Assembly: GCF_009789225.1 (NCBI RefSeq)
Contig: NZ_WSTA01000001.1
Span: 1-64,000, forward strand
DNA length: 64,000 bases
DNA from: Agromyces seonyuensis
GTDB taxonomy: Bacteria > Actinomycetota > Actinomycetes > Actinomycetales > Microbacteriaceae
Reading direction: 5' to 3'
Shown here: positions 43,742 through 51,634 of the stretch, one piece after another
Position numbering within the stretch: the stretch's first letter is position 1
Layout of the letters: each line of letters opens with the position of its first letter
Program-made: the position numbers and the translations under genes
Notes under the pieces: model-generated
What the model was told of the DNA's origin: nothing
What the model saw: only the letters and a program-made list of their open reading frames with translations
Database searches by the model: none

Positions 43742-44635
43742 TCAGCCCTTGACCGAACCGGCGAGCGCGAATGCGCCGCCGGACAGCCGCTGGACCAGGA
43801 CGTAGAGGAGGACCATCGGCGTCGCGTAGAGCACCGAGTACGCGGCCAGTTGGCCGTACGCGATCGAGCCGTACTGCCCGAAGAAGTTGAAGATCGAGAC
43901 GGCGGCCGGGAACTTGTCGGCCGAGAACAGCAGCACGAACGGGACGAAGAAGTTCCCCCACGCGGTCGTGAACACGAAGATGAACACGACGCCGAGCCCC
44001 GGACGCATGAGCGGCAGCACGATGCGCCCGAGCGCCTGCATCGAGTTCGCTCCGTCGACCCACGCGGCTTCCTCGAGGGAGATCGGCACCGAGTCCATGA
44101 AGTTCTTCAGCATCCAGATCGCCATCGGCAGCGACGTCGCGGCCATGAAGAGGATGACGCCCCAGGTCGAGTCGAGCAGCTTGAGCGAGACGAACAGCGA
44201 GTAGACGGGCACCATCATCGCGGTGATGGGCAGGCCGGTGCCGAAGAGGATCGCGTACATGAACGAGCGCTGGAACCGCATCCGGTACCGCGACAGCGGG
44301 TAGGCGGCGAGGACGCCGACGACCACGGTGATGAGCGCGGTGCCGAAGGAGATCGCGATGGAGTTCAGCAGCGGCAGCCACGTCTGGTCCCAGTTCATGA
44401 CCTGCGCGTAGTTGTCGAGCGTCCAGTGCTCGGGCAGCGACATCGACACGGTGGCGCTCTCGTCGAAGGACGAGAAGACGATCCAGAGCAGCGGGACGAG
44501 GAACAGGATGCCGATGGCGGACAGGATCAGCGAGGAGACGAGCTTCGCGGAGCTCTTGCGGGGCGAGGCGACGGTGATCGGCCGCTCGCGTTCGCGCTGG
44601 GTGACGATGCTGATCGTCGAGGTGCGGTCGGTCAT
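43742..44635 (-). CDS. Sugar ABC transporter permease (MalG-type)
   Basis: 297 aa with six helices after a basic cytoplasmic tail. The EAA loop is PISLEEAAWVDGANSMQALGRIVLPLMRPGLG (about residues 181-212), and the C-terminus LVQRLSGGAFALAGSVKG is the typical family ending. It starts 2 bp after the MalF-type gene and precedes the mannosidase by 35 bp. It forms the mannoside importer with its neighbours. Confidence 0.93.
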   Translation of the reverse strand: MTDRTSTISIVTQRERERPITVASPRKSSAKLVSSLILSAIGILFLVPLLWIVFSSFDESATVSMSLPEHWTLDNYAQVMNWDQTWLPLLNSIAISFGTALITVVVGVLAAYPLSRYRMRFQRSFMYAILFGTGLPITAMMVPVYSLFVSLKLLDSTWGVILFMAATSLPMAIWMLKNFMDSVPISLEEAAWVDGANSMQALGRIVLPLMRPGLGVVFIFVFTTAWGNFFVPFVLLFSADKFPAAVSIFNFFGQYGSIAYGQLAAYSVLYATPMVLLYVLVQRLSGGAFALAGSVKG

Positions 44636-44637
44636 GG

Positions 44638-45570
44638 TCAGTCCACCTCCGGCTTGAGGATCCTGATGTAGACGATCGAGAAGATCGCCCCGATCAGGAG
44701 GGTGACGGTGGCGATCGCGGTGCCGTAGCCGACCTGCGCGAACTTGAAGGCCTCCTGGTAGGCGAGCACGGGCAGCGTCGAGGACTGCGTGCCGGGGCCG
44801 CCGCCGGTCATCACCCAGATGAGCGTGAAGACGCCGAGGGTCTGCAGGGTCGTCAGCAGCAGGTTCGTCGAGATCGAGCGGCGGATGACCGGCAGCGTGA
44901 CCTGCGTGAAGCGCTGCCACGCGCCGGCGCCGTCGATGGTGGCGGCTTCCGTCAGCTCCGGCGGCACCTCGGCGAGGGCGGCGTTGTAGACCATCATCGA
45001 GAACGCGGTGCCCCGCCAGATGTTGGCGATGATGACCGTCGCCATCGGCAGGTAGTAGAGCCAACTCGTGCCCTCGAGCCCGACCCAGCCGAGCAGCACG
45101 TTGAGCGTGCCGTCGGTGGAGAAGAACGCGTAGAGGGCGAACGCCGCGACGATCTCGGGCAGCACCCACGCGAGCACGACGAGCCCGCCGACGAGGGAGC
45201 GCAGCGGCTTGACCGAGGAGCGCAGCAGCACGGCGAGTGCCATGCCGAGCACGTTCTGGCCGATGACGGCCGAGGCGAGGATGAAGAGCACCGTCAGCCA
45301 CAGCGAGTTCCAGAACTCCGCCGAGGAGAAGAGCGCGGTGTAGTTGTCGAGGCCGATGAACTCGGGGTTCGCGGCGTTGGGCCCCGTCAGGGTGCGGTTC
45401 GTCAGCGACCCGTAGAGCGAGTAGACGATGGGGCCGAGCATGAAGGCCGCCAGCAGGAGCACCGCCGGCAGCAGCGGGAGGATGCGGGTGAATGTGCGGC
45501 TGCCGCGGCGCGGCCGGGGGTCGGACCCCCGGCCGCGCGCGACCGTGCCGCTCGGAGCGAGCGCGGTCAT
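44638..45570 (-). CDS. Sugar ABC transporter permease (MalF-type)
   Basis: 310 aa. Six helices; EAA loop PPELTEAATIDGAGAWQRFTQVTLPVIRRSI (about residues 207-237). ATG 45570 lies 7 bp after the binding-protein stop. Codons about 11-21 (RGRGSDPRPRR) are written by a perfect 31-bp palindrome (45508-45538), so the start of this gene should form a very stable mRNA hairpin, which could lower its expression relative to the binding protein. Confidence 0.93.
   Translation of the reverse strand: MTALAPSGTVARGRGSDPRPRRGSRTFTRILPLLPAVLLLAAFMLGPIVYSLYGSLTNRTLTGPNAANPEFIGLDNYTALFSSAEFWNSLWLTVLFILASAVIGQNVLGMALAVLLRSSVKPLRSLVGGLVVLAWVLPEIVAAFALYAFFSTDGTLNVLLGWVGLEGTSWLYYLPMATVIIANIWRGTAFSMMVYNAALAEVPPELTEAATIDGAGAWQRFTQVTLPVIRRSISTNLLLTTLQTLGVFTLIWVMTGGGPGTQSSTLPVLAYQEAFKFAQVGYGTAIATVTLLIGAIFSIVYIRILKPEVD
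45508..45538. repeat. Perfect 31-bp palindrome at the 5' end of the permease gene
   Basis: The 15-bp arms 45508-45522 and 45524-45538 are perfect inverted copies around a single G. The palindrome lies entirely within codons near the start of the MalF-type permease, just after the binding-protein gene. Confidence 0.9.
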
Positions 45571-45577
45571 GTGCGGA

Positions 45578-46930
45578 TCAGCCTGCCTGCGTGTTTTCCT
45601 CGCCGACGATGCCGACGAGCGCCTCATCGTACTGCGCCTGCGCGTCCTCGGGCGCCGCCTGGCCGGTGAAGACCGACTCGGTCGCGACAGGGATGTTCGA
45701 GGAGATCTGCGAGTAGTCGGGCGTGGCAGGGCGGAAGTGCGTGTACGGCACGAGCGAGGAGAAGAACTCGAACGACGGGTTGTAGTCGAGGTACTCCTGG
45801 TTCTCGGCGACGTCGCTGCGCACGGCGATCTGGCCGGCTTCCTGGTGGTACTGGAGGGCGTTCTCCGGCGTCAGCGCCGCGGCGATGAAGTCGAACGCGG
45901 CGTCGGGGTCGGCGGCGTTGGCGCCGAGGGCGAGGGTCCAACCGCCGGACATCGAGGTGAAGCCGTCGCCGCCGCCGTCCTGGGTCGGCATGGCCGCGAA
46001 GCCCATGGTGTCCTGCCACTCGGGCCACTCGTTCTCGCCGGAGATCCACTGGCTGGGCAGCCAGGAGCCGTCGAGGGCGATGGCGAGCCCGCCCTGCGGA
46101 AGCAGCTCGGTGCTGACCTTCGAGCCCCAACCGGCGTCGAGCGCCTGGGCGGGGTCCGGGCCGAGCTCTTCGTCGGCGAGGGTCTGGTAGAACGCGAGCG
46201 AGTCGAGGAAGCCCTTCGAGCCGGTCACCCACTTGTTGGTGTCGGTGTCGAGGAGCTGGTCGTCGGTGCCGTAGAGCAGCATCTCGAAGCCCTGCATCGA
46301 GGTAGCCTCGCCGAGCGCGTTGGACGCGTAGGCGTTGAAGGGGATGACGTCGGGGTCGCTCGCCTTGATGGTGCGCGCCGCGTCGAGGATGTCGTCCCAG
46401 CTCTCGGGAGCCCAGTCGGTCGGCAGGCCGGCGGCTTCGAAGATCTGCTTGTTGTAGTACAGGCCACGGGTGTCGGTGCCGAGGGAGATGCCGTAGGTCT
46501 TGCCGTCGTCGCCGAGGCCGGCCTGCTTGGCGCCGTCGTCGTAGAGGTCCCAGCCGTCCCAGTCGGTGAGGTAGTCGTCGATGGGCTGGAGGTAGCCGGC
46601 GCCGGCGTCGGAGCGGATCTGGAAGGTGTCCTCGTAGATGACGTCGGGCGCCGTGTCGGGCGAGCCGTTCATGAGGGCGAGTTTGGTGAAGTACTGGTCC
46701 TGCTCGGCCTCGATCGGGATGAGCTCGACCGTCCGGTCGGTGTACTCGGCCTCGTACTCCTTCTTGACCTGCTGCATGAGCTCGTCCATCGCCGTGAAGG
46801 AGGACGTCTTCTGGTACGCGACTTTGATGGTGCCGTCGTCGCTGCCCGAGTCGCCCGTGCTGCACCCGGTGAGGCCGAGGGCGAGCGAGGCGACGCCGAT
46901 CAGGCCGAGCGTCGTCAGTGATCTCTTCAT
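45578..46930 (-). CDS. Sugar ABC transporter substrate-binding lipoprotein
   Basis: 450 aa. AAGGAG 6 nt before the ATG. The signal peptide ends in LALGLTGC (Cys about 23). It is a family-1 solute-binding protein: IKVAYQKTSSFTAMDELMQQVKKEYEAEY, KTYGISLGTDTRGLYYNKQIFEAAGLP and GGWTLALGANAADPDAAFDFIAAAL. It probably binds an alpha-mannoside, judging from the GH38 in the same operon. It is transcribed from a promoter with a palindrome between -35 and -10. Confidence 0.93.
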   Translation of the reverse strand: MKRSLTTLGLIGVASLALGLTGCSTGDSGSDDGTIKVAYQKTSSFTAMDELMQQVKKEYEAEYTDRTVELIPIEAEQDQYFTKLALMNGSPDTAPDVIYEDTFQIRSDAGAGYLQPIDDYLTDWDGWDLYDDGAKQAGLGDDGKTYGISLGTDTRGLYYNKQIFEAAGLPTDWAPESWDDILDAARTIKASDPDVIPFNAYASNALGEATSMQGFEMLLYGTDDQLLDTDTNKWVTGSKGFLDSLAFYQTLADEELGPDPAQALDAGWGSKVSTELLPQGGLAIALDGSWLPSQWISGENEWPEWQDTMGFAAMPTQDGGGDGFTSMSGGWTLALGANAADPDAAFDFIAAALTPENALQYHQEAGQIAVRSDVAENQEYLDYNPSFEFFSSLVPYTHFRPATPDYSQISSNIPVATESVFTGQAAPEDAQAQYDEALVGIVGEENTQAG

Positions 46931-46978
46931 TCGCAGCTCCTTTGCTGTGGTTCGCGCGGTGGGCGCCGCGCCTCCCCT

Positions 46979-47007
46979 TTTCTAAATCAAATGGATTTAA
47001 AGGTCAA
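46979..47007 (-). promoter_or_regulatory. Promoter with ROK-type operator for the mannoside operon
   Basis: On the minus strand TTGACC (47007-47002) and TAGAAA (46984-46979) are spaced by exactly 17 bp. The palindrome TAAATC-AAATG-GATTTA (46983-46999) fills the spacer and touches the -10. Its AT-rich character stands out strongly. The ROK protein encoded immediately upstream is the likely repressor. Confidence 0.78.
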
Positions 47008-47036
47008 GAGATTGGCTCGAAACGATCCGAACGGGA

Positions 47037-48248
47037 TCAGCGAGGCGTGATCATCAGGCCGGCCGGACGCGCCGTGAAGGCGCTGTCGAGCACCAGGCAG
47101 GCCGCGCCCATCGCGGTCACGTCGGTGTGCAGCCGCGTGTCGAGCAGGGTGATCCCGCGCGTCGTCGTGAGTTCCGTGCTGTCCGCTAGGGATCGCACGA
47201 GGTGCGGCTCGAGGGCCGGTGCGATCCGGCTCCACATGGGGCCGCCGATGACGACGACGTCCGCGTCGAGGAGGTTGTTCATCAGCACCATCGCCCGCGC
47301 GAGGGCGGCCGCGGTGCGCTCGAAGACGGCCGCGATCGCCGTGTCCCCGGCGACCGCCGACTGGGCGAGGCGGCCCAGCGCGCTCCGCCACTCGGCCGGA
47401 TTCGTCGCGCCGGGCAGACCGGCGTCCGCCATGATGCGCTCGGGCGCGACCGCGACGCCGAGGCAGCCGTGCTGGCCGCAGTGGCACAGCGGTCCGCCGG
47501 GTTCGACGACGAGGTGGGCGACGTCGCCCGCGTTGCCGGTGCGACCGCGCACCGGGGTCGCGTCCACGGCGAGACCGACGCCGACGCCGGCGCCGTAGTA
47601 GAAGAACATCGCTTCGCTGAGCTGCTGCGACCCATCGACCCAGAGTTCGCCCACCATGGCCGCGACGACGTCCTTCTCGACCATCACGGCGAGCGACGTC
47701 GCCTCCTGGAGACCGTCGCGCAGCGGCACGTTGTGCCACGCGGGCAGCAGGGGCGGCTCGAGCATCGCGCCGCGCTCCGCGTCGATCGGCCCCGGCACCG
47801 CGACGCCGATGCCGAGCACCAGATCCCGACGCACGCCGGCGCGGTCGAGCAATTCGTTCACCCGCGCCGCGAGTTCCGCGAGCATCCGATCGGGGGCGGC
47901 GCCCGGTCGCGGGGCGTGCTCCGCGTGCGCGACGACCGACCCGCCCATGTCCACGAGCACGACGGTGTCGACGGCCGGGTCGAGGTGGATGCCGACGGCG
48001 TAGCGCGCTTGCGGGTTCAGCTGGAGCGGCGTGGGCGGTTTGCCTTTGCCGGAGACGACCGGCGCCCCCTCGACGACCATGCCCTCGTCGACGAGCTTGC
48101 GGGCGACGTTGCTGAGCGTCTGGGCGGACAGGCCCGTGCGCTCGGCCAGTTCGCTCCGGCTGAGGCCAGCGGAGGATCGCCGGATCAGGTCGAGCACGAG
48201 CGTCTGGTTGTACGTGCCGACCGCGGGCAGGTTGGAACCGCGTCTCAT
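47037..48248 (-). CDS. ROK-family transcriptional repressor (XylR/NagC-type)
   Basis: 403 aa from ATG 48248 (MRRGSNLPAVGTYNQ); ATG 48269 is an alternative. The N-terminal winged helix is LVLDLIRRSSAGLSRSELAERTGLSAQTLSNVARKLVDEGMV (about residues 18-59). The ROK sugar-kinase-like domain contains LGIGVAVPGPID, GNAGDVAHLVV and the zinc motif PLCHCGQHGCLG (CxCGxxGCxx, about residue 265). It senses a sugar and represses the adjacent binding protein-permease-mannosidase operon. Confidence 0.92.
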   Translation of the reverse strand: MRRGSNLPAVGTYNQTLVLDLIRRSSAGLSRSELAERTGLSAQTLSNVARKLVDEGMVVEGAPVVSGKGKPPTPLQLNPQARYAVGIHLDPAVDTVVLVDMGGSVVAHAEHAPRPGAAPDRMLAELAARVNELLDRAGVRRDLVLGIGVAVPGPIDAERGAMLEPPLLPAWHNVPLRDGLQEATSLAVMVEKDVVAAMVGELWVDGSQQLSEAMFFYYGAGVGVGLAVDATPVRGRTGNAGDVAHLVVEPGGPLCHCGQHGCLGVAVAPERIMADAGLPGATNPAEWRSALGRLAQSAVAGDTAIAAVFERTAAALARAMVLMNNLLDADVVVIGGPMWSRIAPALEPHLVRSLADSTELTTTRGITLLDTRLHTDVTAMGAACLVLDSAFTARPAGLMITPR

Positions 48249-48349
48249 CGTGCTCCGACCGTACGCCATGGCGCCGCCGCGATCGGCGAGGACGCGGTCC
48301 GCCTCGCCGTGATCCGGTGCGGGCCGGCGCATGGCCGGCCCGCACCGGG

Positions 48350-49996
48350 TCACCGGGCCTCGACCGCGGCGGTCCGCTTCGCGCCGACGCCGAGCAGCAG
48401 GTCGGCGGCCTTCTCGCCGATGACGATCGCGGGGGCGTTCGTGTGCCCGCGGATGATCGTCGGCATGATCGACGCGTCGGCGACGCGGAGCCCGGTCACG
48501 CCACGCACCCGCAGCGCTTCGTCGACCACGGACCCGGCGTCCGAGCCCATGCGGGCCGTGCCGACCGGGTGGTAGAGCGTGTGCGCGTGGTCGACGAGCG
48601 CACGCTCGTCGCGCTCCGCGCGCGTCAGCGCCTCGCCGCCGGCCGGCTGCACGAACGCACCCGTCGTCGCGGCACGGAGCGAAGGCGTGACGAGCAGCTC
48701 CTCGCACAGTCCGAGCCCGGCGAGGAGTGCGGCGCGGTCCTTGCCCTCGGGGTCGCTCAGGTAGCGCGGGTCGATGATCGGCTTCTCGAGCGGATCGGCG
48801 CTCGCGAGCGAGATCGAGCCGGTGCTCTCGGGCTGCACCAGGATCGCACCGAGGGTCAGCGCGTGCCCGTCGTGCGCGATGAGCCCTTCGCCGATGAAGG
48901 CGACCGGCGCGAAGATGAGCTCGACGTCCGGCACGTCGATCGAGGGGTCGGACGAGATGAACCCGTAGGCCTCGCCGACGTTGGAGGTCAGCATCCCGCG
49001 CTTGCGCGCGAGGTACTGCACGAGCTCGCCCGGCTTCTCCGCGACGAAGAGGGTGTCGTCCTTCGCTTCGACGGCGAGCACCGCCATGAGGTGGTCGCGC
49101 AGGTTCTTGCCGACCTCGGGGCTGTGGGCGACCACGGGGATGCCGAGGGCGTCGAGCTTTTCGCGGTCGCCGATGCCGGAGAGCAGGAGGAGCTGCGGCG
49201 TGTTCACGGCGCCGCCGGAGAGCACGACCTCGCGCCGGGCGCGGGCGGTCTTCGTCACCCCGCCCTGCACGTACTCCACGCCGACGGCCTGAGTGCCCTG
49301 GAAGCGCACCCGGGTCGCCTGGGCTCCCGTGACGACCGTGAGGTTCGGCCGCTTCCGCGCCGGCTTGAGGTAGGCGTCGGCGGCGCTGAAGCGCGAGCCG
49401 TTCTCCTGGCTGAGCGTCGTGCGGCTGAAGCCGCGCTGGTCCCGCCCGTTCGCCGGGACGACGCGCTGGCCGGCCTCCGCGGCCGCCTGCAGGTACGTCG
49501 CGGTGTGCGAGCGGGGGCTGCGCGGTTCGTTGACGTGCACCGCGCCGCCGCGGCCGGTCTCGTCCTCGTTGTCGCGCACGACGTCGGCGGCGACGTGCTC
49601 GACGCGCTGGAAGTAGGGGCGCAGTCCCGCCCACGACCAGTCCGCACCGGCCGCCTCGCCCCAGGCGTCGTAGTCCTCGGGGAAGCCGCGCACCCACATC
49701 ATCGCGTTGATCGACGAGCTGCCGCCGAGCACCTTGCCGCGGGGCCAGAAGACGCGACGTCCGCCGAGGTGCTCCTGCGGTTCGGTGTCGTAGTCCCAGT
49801 CGACCTCGGAGCGGAAGAGCTTCGAGAACGCGGCCGGGATGCGGATCTCCGTCTTGGAGTCCTTGGGGCCGGCCTCGAGCAGCAGCACGCTGACGGACGG
49901 GTCGGCGCTCAGCCGGCCCGCGAGCGCAGCGCCCGCCGAGCCGGCGCCGACGATGACGTAGTCGTGGGGCGCCAGCGCCCGATCCGCGCGGCTCAC
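48350..49996 (-). CDS. GMC-family FAD alcohol oxidoreductase
   Basis: 548 aa. The dinucleotide fold DYVIVGAGSAGAALAGRLSADPSVSVLLLEAG opens the protein. GMC signature 1 is in PRGKVLGGSSSINAMMWVRG and signature 2 in GGAVNTPQLLLLSGIG. The C-terminus has YHPVGTARMG (with catalytic His) and NAPAIVIGEKAADLLLG. It resembles choline and polyethylene-glycol dehydrogenases and should oxidise a primary alcohol to an aldehyde. GTG 49996 overlaps the CoA-ligase stop (GTGA), so the genes are coupled. Confidence 0.92.
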   Translation of the reverse strand: MSRADRALAPHDYVIVGAGSAGAALAGRLSADPSVSVLLLEAGPKDSKTEIRIPAAFSKLFRSEVDWDYDTEPQEHLGGRRVFWPRGKVLGGSSSINAMMWVRGFPEDYDAWGEAAGADWSWAGLRPYFQRVEHVAADVVRDNEDETGRGGAVHVNEPRSPRSHTATYLQAAAEAGQRVVPANGRDQRGFSRTTLSQENGSRFSAADAYLKPARKRPNLTVVTGAQATRVRFQGTQAVGVEYVQGGVTKTARARREVVLSGGAVNTPQLLLLSGIGDREKLDALGIPVVAHSPEVGKNLRDHLMAVLAVEAKDDTLFVAEKPGELVQYLARKRGMLTSNVGEAYGFISSDPSIDVPDVELIFAPVAFIGEGLIAHDGHALTLGAILVQPESTGSISLASADPLEKPIIDPRYLSDPEGKDRAALLAGLGLCEELLVTPSLRAATTGAFVQPAGGEALTRAERDERALVDHAHTLYHPVGTARMGSDAGSVVDEALRVRGVTGLRVADASIMPTIIRGHTNAPAIVIGEKAADLLLGVGAKRTAAVEAR

Positions 49997-51585
49997 GCGC
50001 TGACCGCCTCGGCGGCGCGGAGGTCCTTGCGGAGGATCTTGCCGCTCGCGGACTTCGGGACGACGTCGAGGAACGCGACCTGTCGGACCTTCTTGTACGG
50101 AGCGACGTGCTCGGCGACGAAGGCCATGACGTCGGCTTCCGAGAGCTCGGCGCCCGCCTGCAGCACGACGAAGGCCTTCGGCACTTCCTCGCCCTCGGCG
50201 TCGCGTCCGGCGATGACGGCGGCGTCCGCGATGCCGGGGTGGGTGAGCAGCAGCGCCTCGAGCTCGGCCGGCGCGACCTGGTAGCCCTTGTACTTGATGA
50301 GCTCCTTGAGCCGGTCGATGACGGTGACGTAGCCCTCGGCGCTCACCGTGGCGATGTCGCCCGTGTGCAGCCAGCCGTCGGCGTCGATCGTCTCGGCAGT
50401 GGCCCCCGGGTTGCCGAGGTAGCCGACCATGACGTTCGGCCCCATGACGAGCAGTTCGCCGGGGGCGCTCACGCCGGAGTCCGGGTAGTCGATCTCCGCG
50501 CCGGTCTCGGGGTCGACGAGTTTGCAGACGACGTTCGGGATGGTCACGCCGACGCTCGAGAGCGGGATGCCGGTCGCGGCGAACGGGATGATCTGCGCGA
50601 CGGGGCTGAGCTCGGTCATCCCGTAGCCCTGCAGCATGACGCAGTCGAGGCGGCGGCCGACGGCGGCGCCGAGCTCGCCGTCGAGCGGCGCCGCGCCCGA
50701 GAGGATCGCCCGGACGCTCGAGAGGTCGTACTGGTCGACGAGCGGATGCTTCGCGAGCGCGACCGCGATGGGCGGCGCGATGAAGAGGTACGTGCAGCGC
50801 TCGTCCTGCGTGATGCGGAGGAACTCGGTCAGGTCGAAGCGCGGCATCGTGACGAGGGTCGCGCGGCGCAGCATCGCGAGGTTCAGCAGCACCGTCATCC
50901 CGTAGATGTGGAAGAAGGGCAGCACGGCGAGCAGCTTGTCCTCGCGCTGGACGTCGAGGTGGTCGACGACCTGCACGACGTTCGCGACGAGGTTGCGGTG
51001 CGTGAGCATGACGCCCTTGGGCCGGCCGGTCGTCCCCGACGAGTAGGGCAGCACCGCGAGGTGCGTCGACGGGTCGATCTCGACCGTGGGAGCCGGATGC
51101 GACTCGCCGAGCAGGTCGCGGAGCGAGGCGTAGCCGTCGGCGCCGTCGAGGACGACGATCTGCTCGCCGTCGAGGCCGACGCCGCTCGCGCCCTCGAGGG
51201 CGGCCGGCAGCAGCGGCGAGACGGTGAACAGGAAGCGGGCATCGGCGTCCTGGAGCTGGCGGGCGATGTCCGAACCGGTGGCGAGCGCGGCGACAGTCGT
51301 GACGGTCGCGCCGGCACGGAGGATGCCGTGGAAGACCGCCACGAAGGCCGGCACGTTGGGCGAGTGCAGGGCGACGACGTCGCCGGGGCGGATGCCTCGG
51401 GCGGCGAGGGCGCCGGCGACCAGGTCGATCTGGGCGCGCAGCGCGCCGTAGGTCGTCGCGGCGCCGGACGCGCCGTCGACGACGGCGGTGCGCTCGAGGT
51501 CGTCGTCGGCGAGGCCGGCGAAGAGGAGGTCGTAGAGGCTGACGTCGGGGATCTCGACGTCGGGAAGGGGGCTCGTGAAGGGCAT
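49993..51585 (-). CDS. Acyl-CoA synthetase, 4-coumarate:CoA ligase-like
   Basis: 530 aa. ANL-superfamily motifs: YSSGTTGRPKGVMLTHRN (P-loop, about residue 177), LQGYGMTELSPV, GWLHTGDIA, and IDRLKELIKYKGYQVAPAELE, with the catalytic Lys in KSASGKILRKDL near the end. It activates a carboxylic acid to its CoA thioester with ATP. AAAGGAG lies 7 nt before the ATG. It sits between aldehyde dehydrogenase and GMC oxidoreductase, so its substrate is probably the acid they produce. Confidence 0.93.
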   Translation of the reverse strand: MPFTSPLPDVEIPDVSLYDLLFAGLADDDLERTAVVDGASGAATTYGALRAQIDLVAGALAARGIRPGDVVALHSPNVPAFVAVFHGILRAGATVTTVAALATGSDIARQLQDADARFLFTVSPLLPAALEGASGVGLDGEQIVVLDGADGYASLRDLLGESHPAPTVEIDPSTHLAVLPYSSGTTGRPKGVMLTHRNLVANVVQVVDHLDVQREDKLLAVLPFFHIYGMTVLLNLAMLRRATLVTMPRFDLTEFLRITQDERCTYLFIAPPIAVALAKHPLVDQYDLSSVRAILSGAAPLDGELGAAVGRRLDCVMLQGYGMTELSPVAQIIPFAATGIPLSSVGVTIPNVVCKLVDPETGAEIDYPDSGVSAPGELLVMGPNVMVGYLGNPGATAETIDADGWLHTGDIATVSAEGYVTVIDRLKELIKYKGYQVAPAELEALLLTHPGIADAAVIAGRDAEGEEVPKAFVVLQAGAELSEADVMAFVAEHVAPYKKVRQVAFLDVVPKSASGKILRKDLRAAEAVSA

Positions 51586-51634
51586 GGGTCGTCTCCTTTG
51601 ACGGGTGTTCGTTGGGACTCTCGGACTGCAGGGA

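Noticed and set aside
40407-43805. Open frame of 1132 codons antisense to the mannosidase
   Set aside because: No recognisable domains and biased composition; GH38 on the other strand explains the coding potential.
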